Shown here piece after piece: positions 33,515-45,220 of a stretch of 64,000 nt of DNA (position 1 is its first letter; every line of letters starts with the position of its first letter). The notes beneath the pieces were generated by a model. The model was not told the origin of the DNA, ran no database searches, and was given only the letters and a program-made list of their open reading frames with translations. The position numbers and the translations under genes were made by a program. Source of the stretch: Agrypnia vestita (taxonomy: Eukaryota; Arthropoda; Insecta; Trichoptera; Phryganeidae). The DNA lies in assembly GCA_016648135.1 (NCBI GenBank), contig JADDOH010004009.1, positions 1-64,000 on the forward strand. Reading direction: 5' to 3'.

Positions 33515-33680
33515 CTCCCTTTATTATGAGTCTAAAATATTTCGACGAAAATGTCATTTTATCAATAGTTATGGAGATATGTGACTTCAAAGGTGACATT
33601 TAAAAAAATGTATTTCTGACTTATTTTCTGCAAAACTTTGGACTAGCAATAATATTTTTTTTTCGAAACTTGAAAAATCT
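33515..33680 (+). repeat. Dispersed repeat R3, inverted copy at 62920-63085
   Basis: Shares TTATTATGAGTC, GTTATGGAGA and TTTCTGACTTATTTTCTGCAAAA with the reverse complement of 62920-63085, at matching spacing. Family unknown. Confidence 0.5.
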
Positions 33681-34523
33681 TTCTCTTAAATACAAATCAA
33701 ATAAAAAAATATAAATCTTGCAAAAAATCTATTTAAAATTTCTGAAAGGTTTTTATTATTTCCTTTGACGTGTATTGAGGGGAATGAGTTATTAATATTC
33801 GTTATAAATTACCCTCATGAAAGTCTGACATTTTACCGAAAATAAGACAAAAATATTGAAAACAAAATGTACACTTGGAAGTTTATTTATATAATTATTG
33901 ATATTAAGACATTGTTGCTTGAAAATTTTGGAATAATATTTTATCCAGAGAGTTCCCGTAAATAGTTGTGGACCATCTCTGTTACATCCTGTATTATATA
34001 AAATATACCGTTAACCAGGAAATTTCTCATTTTACGTGTAAAAAAGTATGTTGAGCTGTCTTCTGTGGATGTCGAGAATTAAATTTTTAATTTTTAAATT
34101 TTTTGTTTTTTTTTTAATTGTGTTTTTGAATATTATATGGTTTGATGCTACATGCGAAGTCGCGGATGTGCGGACGTGAATGCGCAAAGGGACAAAAGGC
34201 TATTATATTATATGTAGGATTATAAAACAATACATAAAACTAATAGATAGTACTATAAAAGTACATGTACTAATAAATGATACGTGTATTTTGATGTGAA
34301 AAGAATAATGATGGCCTGCCTGCGAAATAATACGGGAATATTAAAAATTTCAAATTGACTTTACATTGTAAAATTAAAGGATCAGACAGAGCATTGCATC
34401 AGTAAAAGAGTACATACATGAAATAATTTGATTACTTCGTAAAAAGTTACATTTGATACGATTAGAAAGTCTTAAATTATTGCTAGTTGGATTGCGTAGA
34501 AGTAATGTCTGCCAACAGTTCGG
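33681..34523. other. No gene seen; AT-rich
   Basis: No coding signal. Confidence 0.5.
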
Positions 34524-34691
34524 TGATTTTTCCAGACAGGATTATTCTGGACACGGATTTTGCGGACACGATCTTTTTTGACACTGATTATTCCGCACTA
34601 AAAAGTCTGAAAACTGATTATTCCAGACACTGGTTATTTCGGACAGGATTTTTACGGACATCGATTATTTTGGACTAAGATTATTCCGGAA
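34524..34691 (+). repeat. Degenerate 16-bp minisatellite (GATTATTCCGGACACT type)
   Basis: About ten imperfect tandem units of GATTATTCCGGACACT, most 14-17 bp long, one interrupted by an extra AAAAAGTCTGAAAACT. Enough open frame remains for a 63-residue Asp/Phe-rich ORF, best regarded as a by-product of the repeat. Confidence 0.8.
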
Positions 34692-34989
34692 AAAAATATT
34701 TTTCATATTATTTTTTCTTTTAAAATATCAGATGAGGACAGAGTATCAGCTATCTTACTCTTCCCTTTCACCCCCTAGATATAAGGTATAGCAAGAAAAT
34801 AAGATGGATTTTAAGAAAAAATGGAATATGTCAAGCCGTAGTTACTCGAACTGAATTCAATTGCTGGATATTGTAAAACATCATCTGAATCACCCTGTAC
34901 GTTTTGTGATTATAAACATAAAGGCACATTTTTTCGGATGTTTAAGTACCGACCGAATGGTTTATTGTTCCTTTGTTTGCACAAATGTT

Positions 34990-35350
34990 CCTTTTTTAAT
35001 TTATTTCTCCCTTTTTAGTCCCACGAAATCGAAAGACACGGCAAATCGAGGCGTGTCGATTGGCCGTTTCGATCATTCGGCAAACGCCATTTCGCCATTA
35101 GAAACAGCAACGGCCGACAGACCCCGTCGGTGATCAATGTTTATCAAGATTAATTGTTAAGTCCGCGAGTTTTCATTTCAGCTCGTAAATTCGGAGTTTA
35201 ATGCCACTTTGAGGACATCAAGTTTTAACGACTTCAATTACAGCCGTTCGCAGCGGCGGCCACGTGACACGAACCCGGATCGTTTACGACCATTTTACGG
35301 TCGGCGCTGAAAAATGATTAAGTCGAATGAACATGAAATTGAAGATTGAA
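34990..35350. promoter_or_regulatory. GC-rich island, candidate conserved noncoding element
   Basis: Strong GC enrichment with CpGs in AT-rich DNA. It contains an E box CACGTG (35261-35266), TTTACGACC and TTTTACGGTC (caudal/Abd-B-like) and TGTTTATCAAG. No recognisable protein domain. An enhancer or promoter role is inferred. Confidence 0.3.
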
Positions 35351-35713
35351 AAGAGTGAAATGATCAATTTGGTTGTTCTCTGAGATGCCATTGATGCCAA
35401 GCAGCAGAAGCGCACCCTGCATTAATGTCACATAAAATAGACAGCAATCGTGTTGTGGTTGCGTGTGAATGTATATTTTTTATCCGTAGACAGTCTCCTG
35501 TGTGAAAGCATACAAGTAAAATATCAGAGTAACACGCGCGACGGGATGTCTGCCCGAGACGTGAGCATAGCGAGGCCAGCGGTCGGCCATATGTCGGCCA
35601 ATATGATGCTAGAGACTCGATTCGATGTACTATCCTATTATGTTCCAGTTCATAGATATACCTTGTCTAATGCTGTTGCACCCTAGACCCGTGGTGCACC
35701 TGCAGATCTTCAA

Positions 35714-35881
35714 ATGAGCTTTCTCCTGTATGTTTTGTTGATGGACGCGAGAAAGGAAATGGTAGAAGACATGGAAGTAGAAGATCTTAGCTATACATCG
35801 AACTCCGATCTACTAAGTTGCGCTAGGAACCTAGAACTGTTCAAGGTATTTCTGCGGGTGTGTGTCTCCAGTTGGGTTTGA
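35714..35881 (+). CDS. Small unrecognised coding-like frame, 55 codons
   Basis: ATG at 35714, stop TGA at 35879-35881. It reads a hydrophobic start (MSFLLYVLL), then MDARKEMVEDMEVEDLSYT, and LLSCARNLELFK directly before a possible donor GTATTT. A CTGCAG acceptor-like site precedes it. The acidic stretch looks protein-like, but no family is recognised and no neighbouring exon is evident. It may be an exon, a microprotein or chance. Confidence 0.2.
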   Translation: MSFLLYVLLMDARKEMVEDMEVEDLSYTSNSDLLSCARNLELFKVFLRVCVSSWV

Positions 35882-36336
35882 TTGATAGATTTATTTTGTT
35901 CTGCTTTTAGATTGTACCGCTGTGGTACATGCGTGAAAGTCCAAATTCCTATTATTTCTTCCTGTTTAACCCGAACGGGAGTGTTCTTTTTACATAGTTT
36001 TTTATAATTGTTTTATGCCTACTGTACATAAATACTGTGTATATGTTATATGTTTTTGAAGAAATAACGAAGTGAACTGCCGGGACAGTGGGGAAAAAAT
36101 TGGATAGCAGCCTGCTTTTGCAATGTTTAGTCGCATGGTTGCCTTAAGTATTAAAAAAATGCCAAATGGTGGCGAAAGACCAGGACCGATATCAGTGCTT
36201 TTACTTATAAAACGGTCATGGGTAAGCTGTGGATCAGCCCTCATTTATGATGCAGTTGTGTGAGATGGCTGACAATGCATTATCTATTATAGATGTGTAG
36301 AAAAGTCTCCGTCATTTAGAGATGCCAAAGCATATA
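35882..36336. other. No gene seen
   Basis: A minus-strand open frame of about 80 codons (36002-36244) has no recognisable domain. Confidence 0.4.
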
Positions 36337-37281
36337 GGGTGACCATGGTGTAAAAATGCAAAAATATTTTATTTTATTTTTAACATTACCACATATCTAT
36401 ATAGGTATTTTAAAATCATGTTCATAAATTTAGATTCAGGGTAAAGGACCACTTAAACAAAATAATTTGATTTATATATTTTATTAGAAAAATAATATAA
36501 AAATCAAAATACTGTATATGAAAAAATGTATTGAAAATTGAATATATTATCTAGGAAAAATGACAAAAAATAAAACAAATATTTAAGCGAATCTTAAAAA
36601 CTATAAGTATGCATCACAATCAGATATGTCATCATTTTCGTTATCAGACACATTAAAAATTAAATTACCATTATCGGTGAAATCGTCAAAAGCAATATCC
36701 CGCTCCCAATATTGGCGTTCTATTTTGCATACATGACTGCAGATATTACCCCACTCAATGCTAGTGATTGACGACACCTTTTCTTTTACTTATTTTTTAA
36801 CGGAATTCAATGTCATGTCAACATTTTTAGACCTTACATGTCCCTTTACGATTAACCAAATGTTTTCTATCGCGTTAAGGTCTGGGTGATATGGCGGAAG
36901 CCGTAATACGGCATGACCACTATCGATGAACAGCTTGTCGACAGCGAATTCCTTGAAAATGTCTTTATTTAAACATATTAGCCGATATAATTCCGGTTTA
37001 AGCATATCATTTGTAAAACAAATATCCTTTTGAGTTAACCACTCTATCATATCGGCCTTCTTAGAATTCGATGTCGGTGCTGGATTTACCAACTTGTGGT
37101 ATGATGCATTGTCAATAACCACCACAGACCTGGGTTCTAGATTGGGGATCAATTTTTCCGTCAACCATTTTTGATAATTAGTAAAGTTCATGTCATCGTG
37201 GTAATCACCAGTCGTTTGGTGGGATTTATACATAAGTAAGGCTTCCTCTTCCTAATTTCGTAGCCTCAGACATGGTCACCC
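36337..37281 (-). mobile_element. Tc1/mariner-type DNA transposon, internally deleted
   Basis: Terminal inverted repeats GGGTGACCATG (36337-36347) and CATGGTCACCC (37271-37281) are flanked on both sides by TA, the target duplication of this superfamily. The 945-bp element keeps the C-terminal part of a transposase on the minus strand and lacks its N-terminal DNA-binding part and first catalytic Asp, so it cannot be autonomous. Confidence 0.88.
36790..37233 (-). pseudogene. DDE transposase, C-terminal half (Tc1/mariner-like)
   Basis: 147 codons. SVVVIDNASYHK holds the second catalytic Asp. LPPYHPDLNAIENIW holds the third acidic residue (Glu) in the classic Tc1/IS630 PxLNxIExxW setting. TGDYHDDMNFTNYQKWL upstream corresponds to the segment after the first Asp. 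The frame opens within about 50 bp of the right TIR, so helix-turn-helix and first Asp are deleted rather than merely frameshifted. The enzyme would cut and paste the element at TA sites. Confidence 0.9.
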
Positions 37282-37734
37282 TATTTTTCTACGAGCAAGC
37301 GCGCGTCGTTCCCCTTCGACAGTTGAAGACATACTAAAAGATTTATTGCGGGTTCTCACGACATGACATTAACCAATCACCGAAGGGATATCTACTAACA
37401 CATTTACAGAACTGCATATTACACTTTTTTTTTTGTTTATGTGTTAGTTTTGGCATTCTAAAGTGGCGGGGTCTATACGTGTCCATAATCTGTTTGACCA
37501 TAATTTGTTTGACCTGACTCAGCAGTATTATCAAAACACATTTGTCAATTCTGCTATCTCAGGTCAATCGGGGAATGGAGTTTGGGCCTTTTTGAGAATT
37601 GATTTTATTAAAATCCTTTGAGATGTAAATGAGGATTTGAGATTTACGGGAAATGTTTTCCCTTGTTTATTATTCCATATTGTATTATTGATTCAATCAA
37701 TGCGTGATATATCATTTTGAGGGTTTTTCAAATT
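37282..37734. other. No gene seen
   Basis: Nothing recognised. Confidence 0.5.
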
Positions 37735-38590
37735 GCAGAGTTGTCTAAGCTTCAGGGAAGTGGAGGTGGGGAGACTATTATTTGAAGACGACGTCGCCTT
37801 GCTGGCAAAATCACCAGGGGAGTTACAAAAAGTTATCCACAAATTTGACGAGGACACAAATCGCGCAGGGATGAGGCTGAGCGCGGTAAATCCGAAATCA
37901 TGGTGATTGGCAGAAGTGAAGAGCAATGCAACATAACGTGCCAGAATAAGTGAAATAGAATAGAATAAAACGGGTGAACAGTTTCAAATACCTTGGTGTA
38001 ATAACATCCCAGGATGGAAAGCAAAAAAGTCAGTTGGATAAGAGGATAGGAGCTGCAAGCCAGGTAGCACGATCCCTGTTGTATCCCGTACTTAGAAAAG
38101 CAGAGCTCAGCCAGTGAGCAAAGTTGGCAGTATTCAAATCAGTTTTCAAGCCAACCCTAGTGTATGACCACGAGTACTGGATCTTGACCGAAAAAACCCG
38201 CTCAGGGCTACAGGTAGCCAAGATGGGATTTCTACGAGGAATAATAGGAGTTACCAGAAGGGACAGAATAAGAAACACCCAAATTAGAGAAAGTCTCGAA
38301 GTGGAATCCTTATTGAGAAATCACAGCTATGATGGCTAGATCATATGTTGCGGATGCCGGTAGATAGAATGCCAAAGCGGGTATTCTAGACAAGACCAGA
38401 AGGCAAAAGACCAAGTGGCCCTCCTAGGTGGAGCTGGCGGAAAAAGTTGGAGGACTGCTGCAAAGCGAGTTTGCAATTAAATTGGGCTGACGTGGAGAGC
38501 GTAGCCCGAAATAGGAAGAGTTGGAACCATCTATGTGGCGCAGGGAGCCCGACCGAATAGGAAAAGGGGTAGAAAAAGAAGAAGTATTGT
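37735..38590 (+). mobile_element. RTE-like LINE, 3' part of ORF2, decayed
   Basis: Frames in order: FEDDVALLAKSPGELQKVI (the F/YxDD region), MRLSAVKSEIM-type block, NSFKYLGVITSQDGK, QLDKRIGAASQVARSL, LVYDHEYWILTEK, MGFLRGIIGVTRRDRIRNTQ, MLRMPVDRMPKRVF, GKRPSGPPRWSWRKKLED. This is the usual C-terminal order of RTE-type 'endonuclease-reverse transcriptase' proteins. At least three frame changes and several stops are present. The element ends near 38590 in GAAAAAGAAGAAG. Confidence 0.85.
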
Positions 38591-39063
38591 CTACGAATAT
38601 AGAAGTAGAATAAAATTATATATAATATATTATTTAAGGTGTGTTTACATAATATATACCTTGGTGTTCAGGACTAGAGATTAATATGGAGTCTGAATAC
38701 TGCGTGTCTCCAGGGAAATGTAAATTATAAGTTGAATTTATTTTTTTGCCAACTTATCTGTCCTGAAGATCGAGAGCGTTTGAAACAATTTTTATTTTTA
38801 AAATAGAGAAAATGTAAATTTCTTTCGACTTTTATGTACAGTTTGTACAAGCCACTGGTCACAGCTGCCTGATATTACCTTTCCACACTCACAGTCTTTG
38901 TTTTGAGAGAAATTAAAGGAATTTTATTCGGAGAGAAAAATATTATTGAGTACGGAGGTCAAAATATCAAAAATTAAAATGAATAAAAGATGTGTGTACA
39001 TAGAATATGTATTACAATAATTAACCATATTTTTAAATGCACCTCTCATATTTGTATGAATAT
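38591..39063. other. No gene; weak hammerhead-like trace
   Basis: At 38763-38786 CUGAAGA is followed by a two-pair stem and GAAAC; helix I does not form. Otherwise AT-rich. Confidence 0.4.
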
Positions 39064-39984
39064 GTACATAATTTTAATAGTGATATCGTCTCAAAAAAAT
39101 ACTGCAATTTATGAATTGCAGTAATTTTTTATTTTTAGCAACTTTAAAATACTAACAATTGTTTGAAATTTCTTCAATATTGTATTATTAATTAATTAGC
39201 TATAAACCATCAAAAATTATAGGCATCTTATGTTTGAATTTCAGCTTTAAATTGCTTACTAAGTATTATTAGGATCATTAATTAAGTTAGGTTAGGTTAG
39301 ATTTAAATTACTTAGTGACATTACATTACTTTATTTTCTTTAAATTACTTAGTTATTGGTTAGAATGTTTAGGTTATTAGACACAGTAAAAAAATATTAC
39401 AAAATCAATCTAAAATGTAAGGAAATTGTCGGTTATTCGAGAGCCCCTTTTAAAGATATCAGCAAGTTAGTCCTATTTTTAGCATGAATGTTAATCTTAG
39501 GTTGAAAATTGTAAGATTATTGATGAGAGACGTGTTTAAATCTATATTTAATAAAAAAATAACCTTAGATTAACACGGATTACAATATGAATGAGGTAAC
39601 TGTTTCTGTAAAAATTACCTATGATCTCTAATTTCTAAGATTCTACTTATTTTGTTTCCATTTTCATAATACATGATTTAAGTTGGACTTTCATAAGAAA
39701 TAAAATTATCACGAAATCATAGTATATTTGTATCTGATAGGTTTGCTAATAAAAATATGTTCGGAATATGTATTTCACTTACATATATATTACTGTAACG
39801 TTTCCGACGATCGAGGATAAGAAAGAGGACAGTAAAACATAAAAATGATCCTTAGAACCCTCTTGCATACCGAATGGATGTGCTCACCTTGCAGAAAGGT
39901 GTGCGGTCCAGGATAGGGCTACACAATCGATAAAACATGGCAGACCAACCTTGTGACGAGTGCCGCTGAAAAATACAGTAATGT

Positions 39985-40347
39985 TTGAAAAATAGATTTT
40001 TTTGTGGCATGCTATTAAAATTACTAATTACCGATAAACGTCAATCTAATTTAATGGAAAAAGTTGCGAATGAACTTGTTATGGCTTGGATGTATAAGGA
40101 AAAAAAAAAAAAAACAATTAATATCCGAGAATTTCAATATCTCGGACATGTGACGGGACATCCAGAAAAGAAGGAGATCTTGCACCTCATAATGCAAGGA
40201 AAGATTGCTGGAACTCGTAGACCTGGTAGTAGGAGAACTTCGTAGCTGAAAAACCTAAAAATGTGGTTTGGCCAGTCTACTGTAGAGCTGTTTCGGGCTG
40301 TGGTAAACAAAGTTCTCATAGCCAACCTGATAGCCAACGTCCATTGA
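39985..40347 (+). pseudogene. RTE-like endonuclease-reverse transcriptase, C-terminal fragment
   Basis: Reads NLMEKVANELVMAWMYKEK, REFQYLGHVTGHPEKKEIL, LIMQGKIAGTRRPGSRRTS, an in-frame TAG where relatives have Trp (40243-40245), then LKNLKMWFGQSTVELFRAV, NKVLIANLIANVH and TGA. This is the conserved tail of RTE-type ORF2 proteins. The same TAG is present in the copy at 46941, so the stop predates the duplication. A fragment of an upstream part of a similar protein is at 53049-53260. Confidence 0.8.
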
Positions 40348-40457
40348 ACGGATAGGGCAAAGTCCGTTCATTTTATAAAAGCTAGTTGCATTAGAATGAG
40401 TAACAGTGTGCTTACAAAAACCCTTAATAATATTTTTTGAGTAAATGATATAGCAGA

Positions 40458-40640
40458 GTAGCTTGTTGGTCTTGTGGTTAGGACACTCGCCTCGTGGTCC
40501 AAAGGTCGCGGGTTCGAACCTCACGATAGACTATCAAGTTAGTCCTATTTTCATAGCACAAGCGTTTAGATTAGTTTAAAAATAGTAAGAATATTGATTT
40601 GACACGTATTCCATGTTCGCATCCCTATTTTATTTTAAAA
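40458..40640 (+). mobile_element. tRNA-derived SINE (family 1)
   Basis: The best-preserved copy together with 47414: head AGCTTGTTGGTCTTGTGG, B box GGTTCGAACC, body TTTCATAGCACAAGCG, 3' end near GTTCGCATCCC, then an AAAG-rich tail. Confidence 0.85.
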
Positions 40641-42665
40641 AAGAAAGAAAAGAAAAGAAAGAATGATAGACGCAAAAATAAATATTTAAAAACTCAAGAC
40701 AGCATAGGTTCAAAATAAGTATGCATTTAAATTGTTATAACATAAATTGAAACCATTGACTTTATGTTTTTCATAATAAAATACTCTAAATTTGATTTTT
40801 TTAAAATTTTTATATATTTGTTAAATATTTCACTTGAATGAAAATTAAAACGATTAAGTGCATCAATTTCTATATCGTAAATGTCATTGGTATTAATCAT
40901 TTAACATAATATATAATTTTATACGTAACAATGTACGCCACTAACGCTACCAGATGGCTCAAATAATAGTGTGGTATAATATTATAATGAAGTTATAAGA
41001 AGCAAAAAAACATAATTCTCTTTTTAATCATGTCCATCATTAACGTAATCAAGACGCTATATATACAGATAGCGCTGTTCTCACAGCCTTAACTGGCGGC
41101 CAAAATAAAAAGTAAAAGTACGTCTGTGATCACTGTATCGTGATTTAGGTAGTCACCATATCTTTAAATAAAAAATATTAAACAGAGAAACAACCGTTCC
41201 GCACAACAGTCAGCGTGATACTGAAATGTCCAATGGAGTACCTTTAACAAGAATACCACTACAAAATTAACATGTTATGGAGGTTATCACTCACACTCAT
41301 GTAAGTGGCTTTCATAAAGTGACCCTACCTAAAAGAAAAAAAATAGACTATTAAGTAGCCTAAATTTTAAATAAGCCTAAATTTGTAGTAGGTACATTGG
41401 TGATGTTTTAAACCAAGGGATCGGCGTTTGTTAAAATAACTTATTTTTATACAAAACTGTAGTTAGTGACATTACTCAGTACACAAACGATATATTAATA
41501 TAAAAGTAATATGAAATTCCAGAGGCAACAAAAAGTTTACAATGCAGCGTTAACTGAAATATCCTGCTACAATTCTGAAATGAGATTAAAATATTCTGTT
41601 GCCATTCTGAAATGAGACTGGTTATATAATGCGGGTTGGAGAAAATTTTTATGTCTTTCTCTGTGATGGAAGTACCGATGCTGTTTTGTGTGATGTGATC
41701 AACATCCTTTCATGTTTATAATTTATTTTTTTGTTTGTTTGTTTTTGTTAATGTTTTTGGGTTTAAAACCAAGTTAATTCGTTTTTAAATATTATAGAGG
41801 TACGTACATAATGCATCTCTGTTTGCCTATCAGCCTTATTTCAAAATAATGGGTTTAAATCAATCCCATTAACAAACTGTTACAAATATTGCTACTATTT
41901 ATATAATACCTTTGTGTTTCGAACTAGATTAATAAAAAATCTTATTAAAAATGAATTAAAATGGAATGAAAATATTTTTAAATCACATTAAATAATAGAA
42001 ACAAGGTTTTTGAATGAAAATTTAATACGTTTTAAATAAATATTGTATTTGATATAATTTTACATAAGCAAACAAGGCATTCCAAATGTAATTTGTAATA
42101 CCTCCCCTAAGTATTTAAAAGACAAGAAAAAATCTATGTTCACTAACTCAAGGTAGTAAGGATATTGCAAACTACAATCAATAACAATCTTTTACCAACG
42201 GAAGTAATCTTGCTTGCATAAAAAAGATAAATAAAACACTATGCTCGTAACGCAATCACAACAAAAACACATTATAAATTTTATCTATATGTATTAAAGA
42301 AATAATAATATATATATTAAGGAAAATACATTATAAGATAATAAACAAGAGCACCTGAAGCATAGGTATGCAATTTTCCGTTTTCAATGTGATGTCGTTC
42401 AATGTTATAATCACTTGGAAAACCGCCATTGTAGCTTTTGATTTTTTTGATGCGTGACAGCCCAAACTTCGAACTTCAAATATGCCGAATTTTTTAATGT
42501 TTTCTCTGAAAATGTCTTTTCGTGATCGAAAAGTGCATGAGATTAATCTCACTTACATCAAAGTGATTTGCTATACAAAAAAACAATTACACAATTCGTT
42601 ATATCTGCATCTATGACGCTAGGCTATTTATACGAATTAATGAACGAAGCAGTCTGATGTACATT
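40641..42665. other. No gene seen (copy 1 interior)
   Basis: AT-rich duplicated sequence without coding signal. Confidence 0.5.
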
Positions 42666-43082
42666 GGTAAAAACTAACGATTCAGGATTTATCTTTGTAA
42701 CGAATGACAATAACCGTGATACAGTTACAAAATGGTCTCGAAATAGATTTAAAGCGCAGATATTTCGGCGAAACTGGAATAATTCTGAGCTCTTCAGCCG
42801 CGGGGGATACGGATAAATGCGATTGTCGTCGTGCAATTTCAGAAATAAAGTGAGATGAGAATATCAAAGTTGTGGACGAAAACAAAATCCGGGGAAACAT
42901 TCGCTGAGACCACACTTCACAGAGTATTCCATTCGATTTAATATTGTGTACCAGGACAAAATTTCCTTTTGAAAGAAGGTTGCGCAGAAAATTGCTGTAT
43001 CCTTCAGATCTATTCGAGAACAAGAATAATGATTTGAGATATGCCTCATAAACAAATGGGAAATGAAGAATTGGGTGAGCAG
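42666..43082. promoter_or_regulatory. 417-bp block identical in both duplication copies
   Basis: No substitution or indel separates it from 49515-49931, whereas flanking duplicated DNA has frequent differences. It is GC-richer and carries a 113-codon minus-strand open frame (42682-43023) of no recognised family, without a domain or a clear start context. It may be a constrained noncoding element, a small coding region, or a gene-conversion tract. Confidence 0.35.
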
Positions 43083-44441
43083 GAAGCTTTATTCGTTGCC
43101 GTACTCATTTTGTACGCAGATTAGAATGTAGATAAAAAGATCTTTACAGACAAATCTCTGATATATAAATTAAAGTAAAATCTAAGGGCACAAAAAATCT
43201 TTAAAACGTTCAGTCTGGAAATAAATTATCGGTGGCGGTGGAAATTAAATGGTTTTTCACTATTTTTTTTTTAAGATTCAGGTAATTATTTTTCTACTTT
43301 AGTATTGCATGCAGTTTATTACAATTTTTATTGCAATTTTTTTCTAGTCTATTAAAACAATAAAATAACTTATATAATTGTGTTGTACATAATACCTACC
43401 TCTCCATTTAAGGGCATAGCTCTTGTGCTCGGACGAGGTACTTTGCGCTGTTCGTTACTTTATTCCATATTACCATATATTATAATATAATGTACTTCGT
43501 ACCATATATAACATTTTATATTTATATACTCAATTAATTAATTAATTAATTTTATAGTTATATGGTATTTTGTTGTATATCTTAATTATTTTTTGTTCTA
43601 ACTATCTATATATATATATATATATATAATCTATATATATATTATATGATGAATTAGTGGAGTGAAATGTTTTTTTGATTTTAAGTTATTTATGTGAAAT
43701 ATCATATAAATATGGTTTAAAATTATAATTTTATAATAAACAATAGAATTTTCGATAAAAATAAATTCGAATCGGTTGTCCCTGATTGCTATTTAAAAAG
43801 TGATTTGACACATTAAATTTTTTTGTTAGTGGCACTAAGAACATGTTATTAATTACTATTATAATTTTCACTAGAAATTTTCTATTCTTATATTACACTT
43901 AACAACCAATATACAGATTTTCTATAATAATTCTCGTAAGTATTTTAAGTGGACAGAAACTTGGAGACATTACGTCATATTTTAATTTATGAAAAGTTAT
44001 TTTAAATAGGTACGAATTAAATAATAATTCATAGAAAGTGAAATTCACAAAATAAAATGAGTCCTTTTTCTTTATACACTCTCTCTCTCTCTTTAACTTT
44101 ACTCTTGAAACGGTAAAACGACTTGTGGTTTTTGAATTAAATTTGATTATTGTGTAATTTTCAATACAAAGGTAAGACTTTTTGGCATAAAAGATTATAA
44201 CCAAGGAATAACGACTTTGATAATGCTTCAAAATTAAAAAATAACTTAAATATATTTTCTTGTGATGACAAAAAAAAATTAAATTAAATCAAAATTGATA
44301 GGAAGGACAAACTGAAATAGGTTCGCAATTCGTACCTCGGCAACTTGCAGTGGAGCCAAAAAATTCTCGGAACAATTAAATCCGCTTCAAAGATTTTAAT
44401 TAAATTTACGAGTAAGTATTCATTACATCATTTTTATACAA
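43083..44441. other. Copy 1 interior: AT-rich, (TA)n and (CT)n microsatellites
   Basis: A TA microsatellite at about 43605-43645 and a CT run at about 44080-44094. No gene seen. Confidence 0.6.
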
Positions 44442-44725
44442 AAAAATTCTCTGTGTTCGTATATATTATCACTACCCTTGCAACTTTTTTCTATAATTGT
44501 ACATAATTCCTCGAATTTTAAAACTGACAATTTTCTTGGAAAACATAGTTCACTCAGAAAGACAAAGGTATCTTCCGTAAGACTACTTAAGAGAAATGCT
44601 CTCTTCTTGTCTTCTGACAATTTCTCATCACCGAGTATGAGAATCTGATCCAATCTTTCCTTGAAGATGGGCCAATTCCCAGACTTGTGGCAGAAAGGAC
44701 TCAACCCTTTCAAAAACCCCTCCAT
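44442..44725 (-). pseudogene. gag N-terminal fragment
   Basis: About 95 codons from the ATG at 44725. NWPIFKERLDQILILG, KKRAFLLSSLTEDTFVFL and VLKFEELCTIIEK match the capsid-type fold of Ty3/gypsy Gag (W-x-x-F/Y-K-E-R-L, K-R-A-x-L-L-S). It would assemble the virus-like particle. The frame passes the break at 44442 and picks up a few residues from the neighbouring duplicated DNA before stopping, so the protein is truncated. Confidence 0.75.
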
Positions 44726-45202
44726 TTTGAGCACTAGCTAAGTATTTTATTACAGGTAACAATTACTTAACTTAAGGTCCCGACCACGAAGATAGCTCGA
44801 CTCCGAAGATCGTAGATGACCCTCAATAGACCCTCGTCCTTTGCCTCTATGTTTCCTGGTTGATTCTGCACTGCGCGGCTCCTTTTCCGACGTCCTTGTT
44901 CCCTTCTTTTCCTCCGTCTTGTCGTCTTCTCCCTGACGATCCTCCCTCCTGGATTGCCGATGACCTTGCCCGGTCTCGCACCCTGACGATTCTGCTGAAT
45001 TGTCGATGACTCACTCTGCCGAAGACTTCCGAATATCCTTGTTATTCTTCTTTCCTCTTCTTCTCCTTCCCAGCAGTCCCATCCAATCCAGTTACATGTA
45101 AAAAAACCAATCCATGAAGTAGGTAGATTATTTTTTTCTTGCTGAGTTTTAATACACGTAAATTCCAAATTCCTTTTATTCTTTCTCTGAGTGTAGATCT
45201 CT

Positions 45203-45219
45203 TTTTATCGGCTGCGCCA
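45203..45219 (-). other. Primer-binding site, tRNA-Ser type
   Basis: Minus strand reads TGGCGCAGCCGATAAAA one base after the LTR. TGGCGCAGTCGG is the serine-tRNA primer site known from 17.6/297-type gypsy elements; one base differs. Confidence 0.7.
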
Positions 45220-45220
45220 C

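Larger units (their letters stand above)
39064..44441 (+). repeat. Large direct duplication, copy 1 (5,378 bp)
   Basis: Collinear with 45441-51189 at roughly 97-98 % identity by eye, with scattered indels. The match starts at GTACATAATTTTAATAG and ends at TCATTTTTATACAA. It contains an RTE-like fragment, a SINE and a 417-bp block identical in both copies. Copy 1 lacks the LINE insertion of copy 2 and keeps about 100 bp near 42300-42420 that copy 2 has lost or replaced. Confidence 0.95.

Noticed and set aside
33514..33560. ATGACA...CGTCGAAATATTTT on the minus strand, also near 24140-24180
   Set aside because: Resembles part of a hammerhead but the CUG of the core is missing and the stem overlaps the core GA; not counted.
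38763..38800. Possible further hammerhead (CUGAAGA...GAAAC)
   Set aside because: Helix II has only two pairs and helix I does not form; kept only as a trace in the spacer entry.
39286..39303. Telomere repeat (TTAGG)n, also at about 10050 and 45660
   Set aside because: Fewer than four units at each place; too short to indicate telomeric DNA.
44767..45168. 133-codon Arg/Glu-rich ORF
   Set aside because: Lies in the leader between the primer-binding site and gag of the LTR element; biased composition, no domain.
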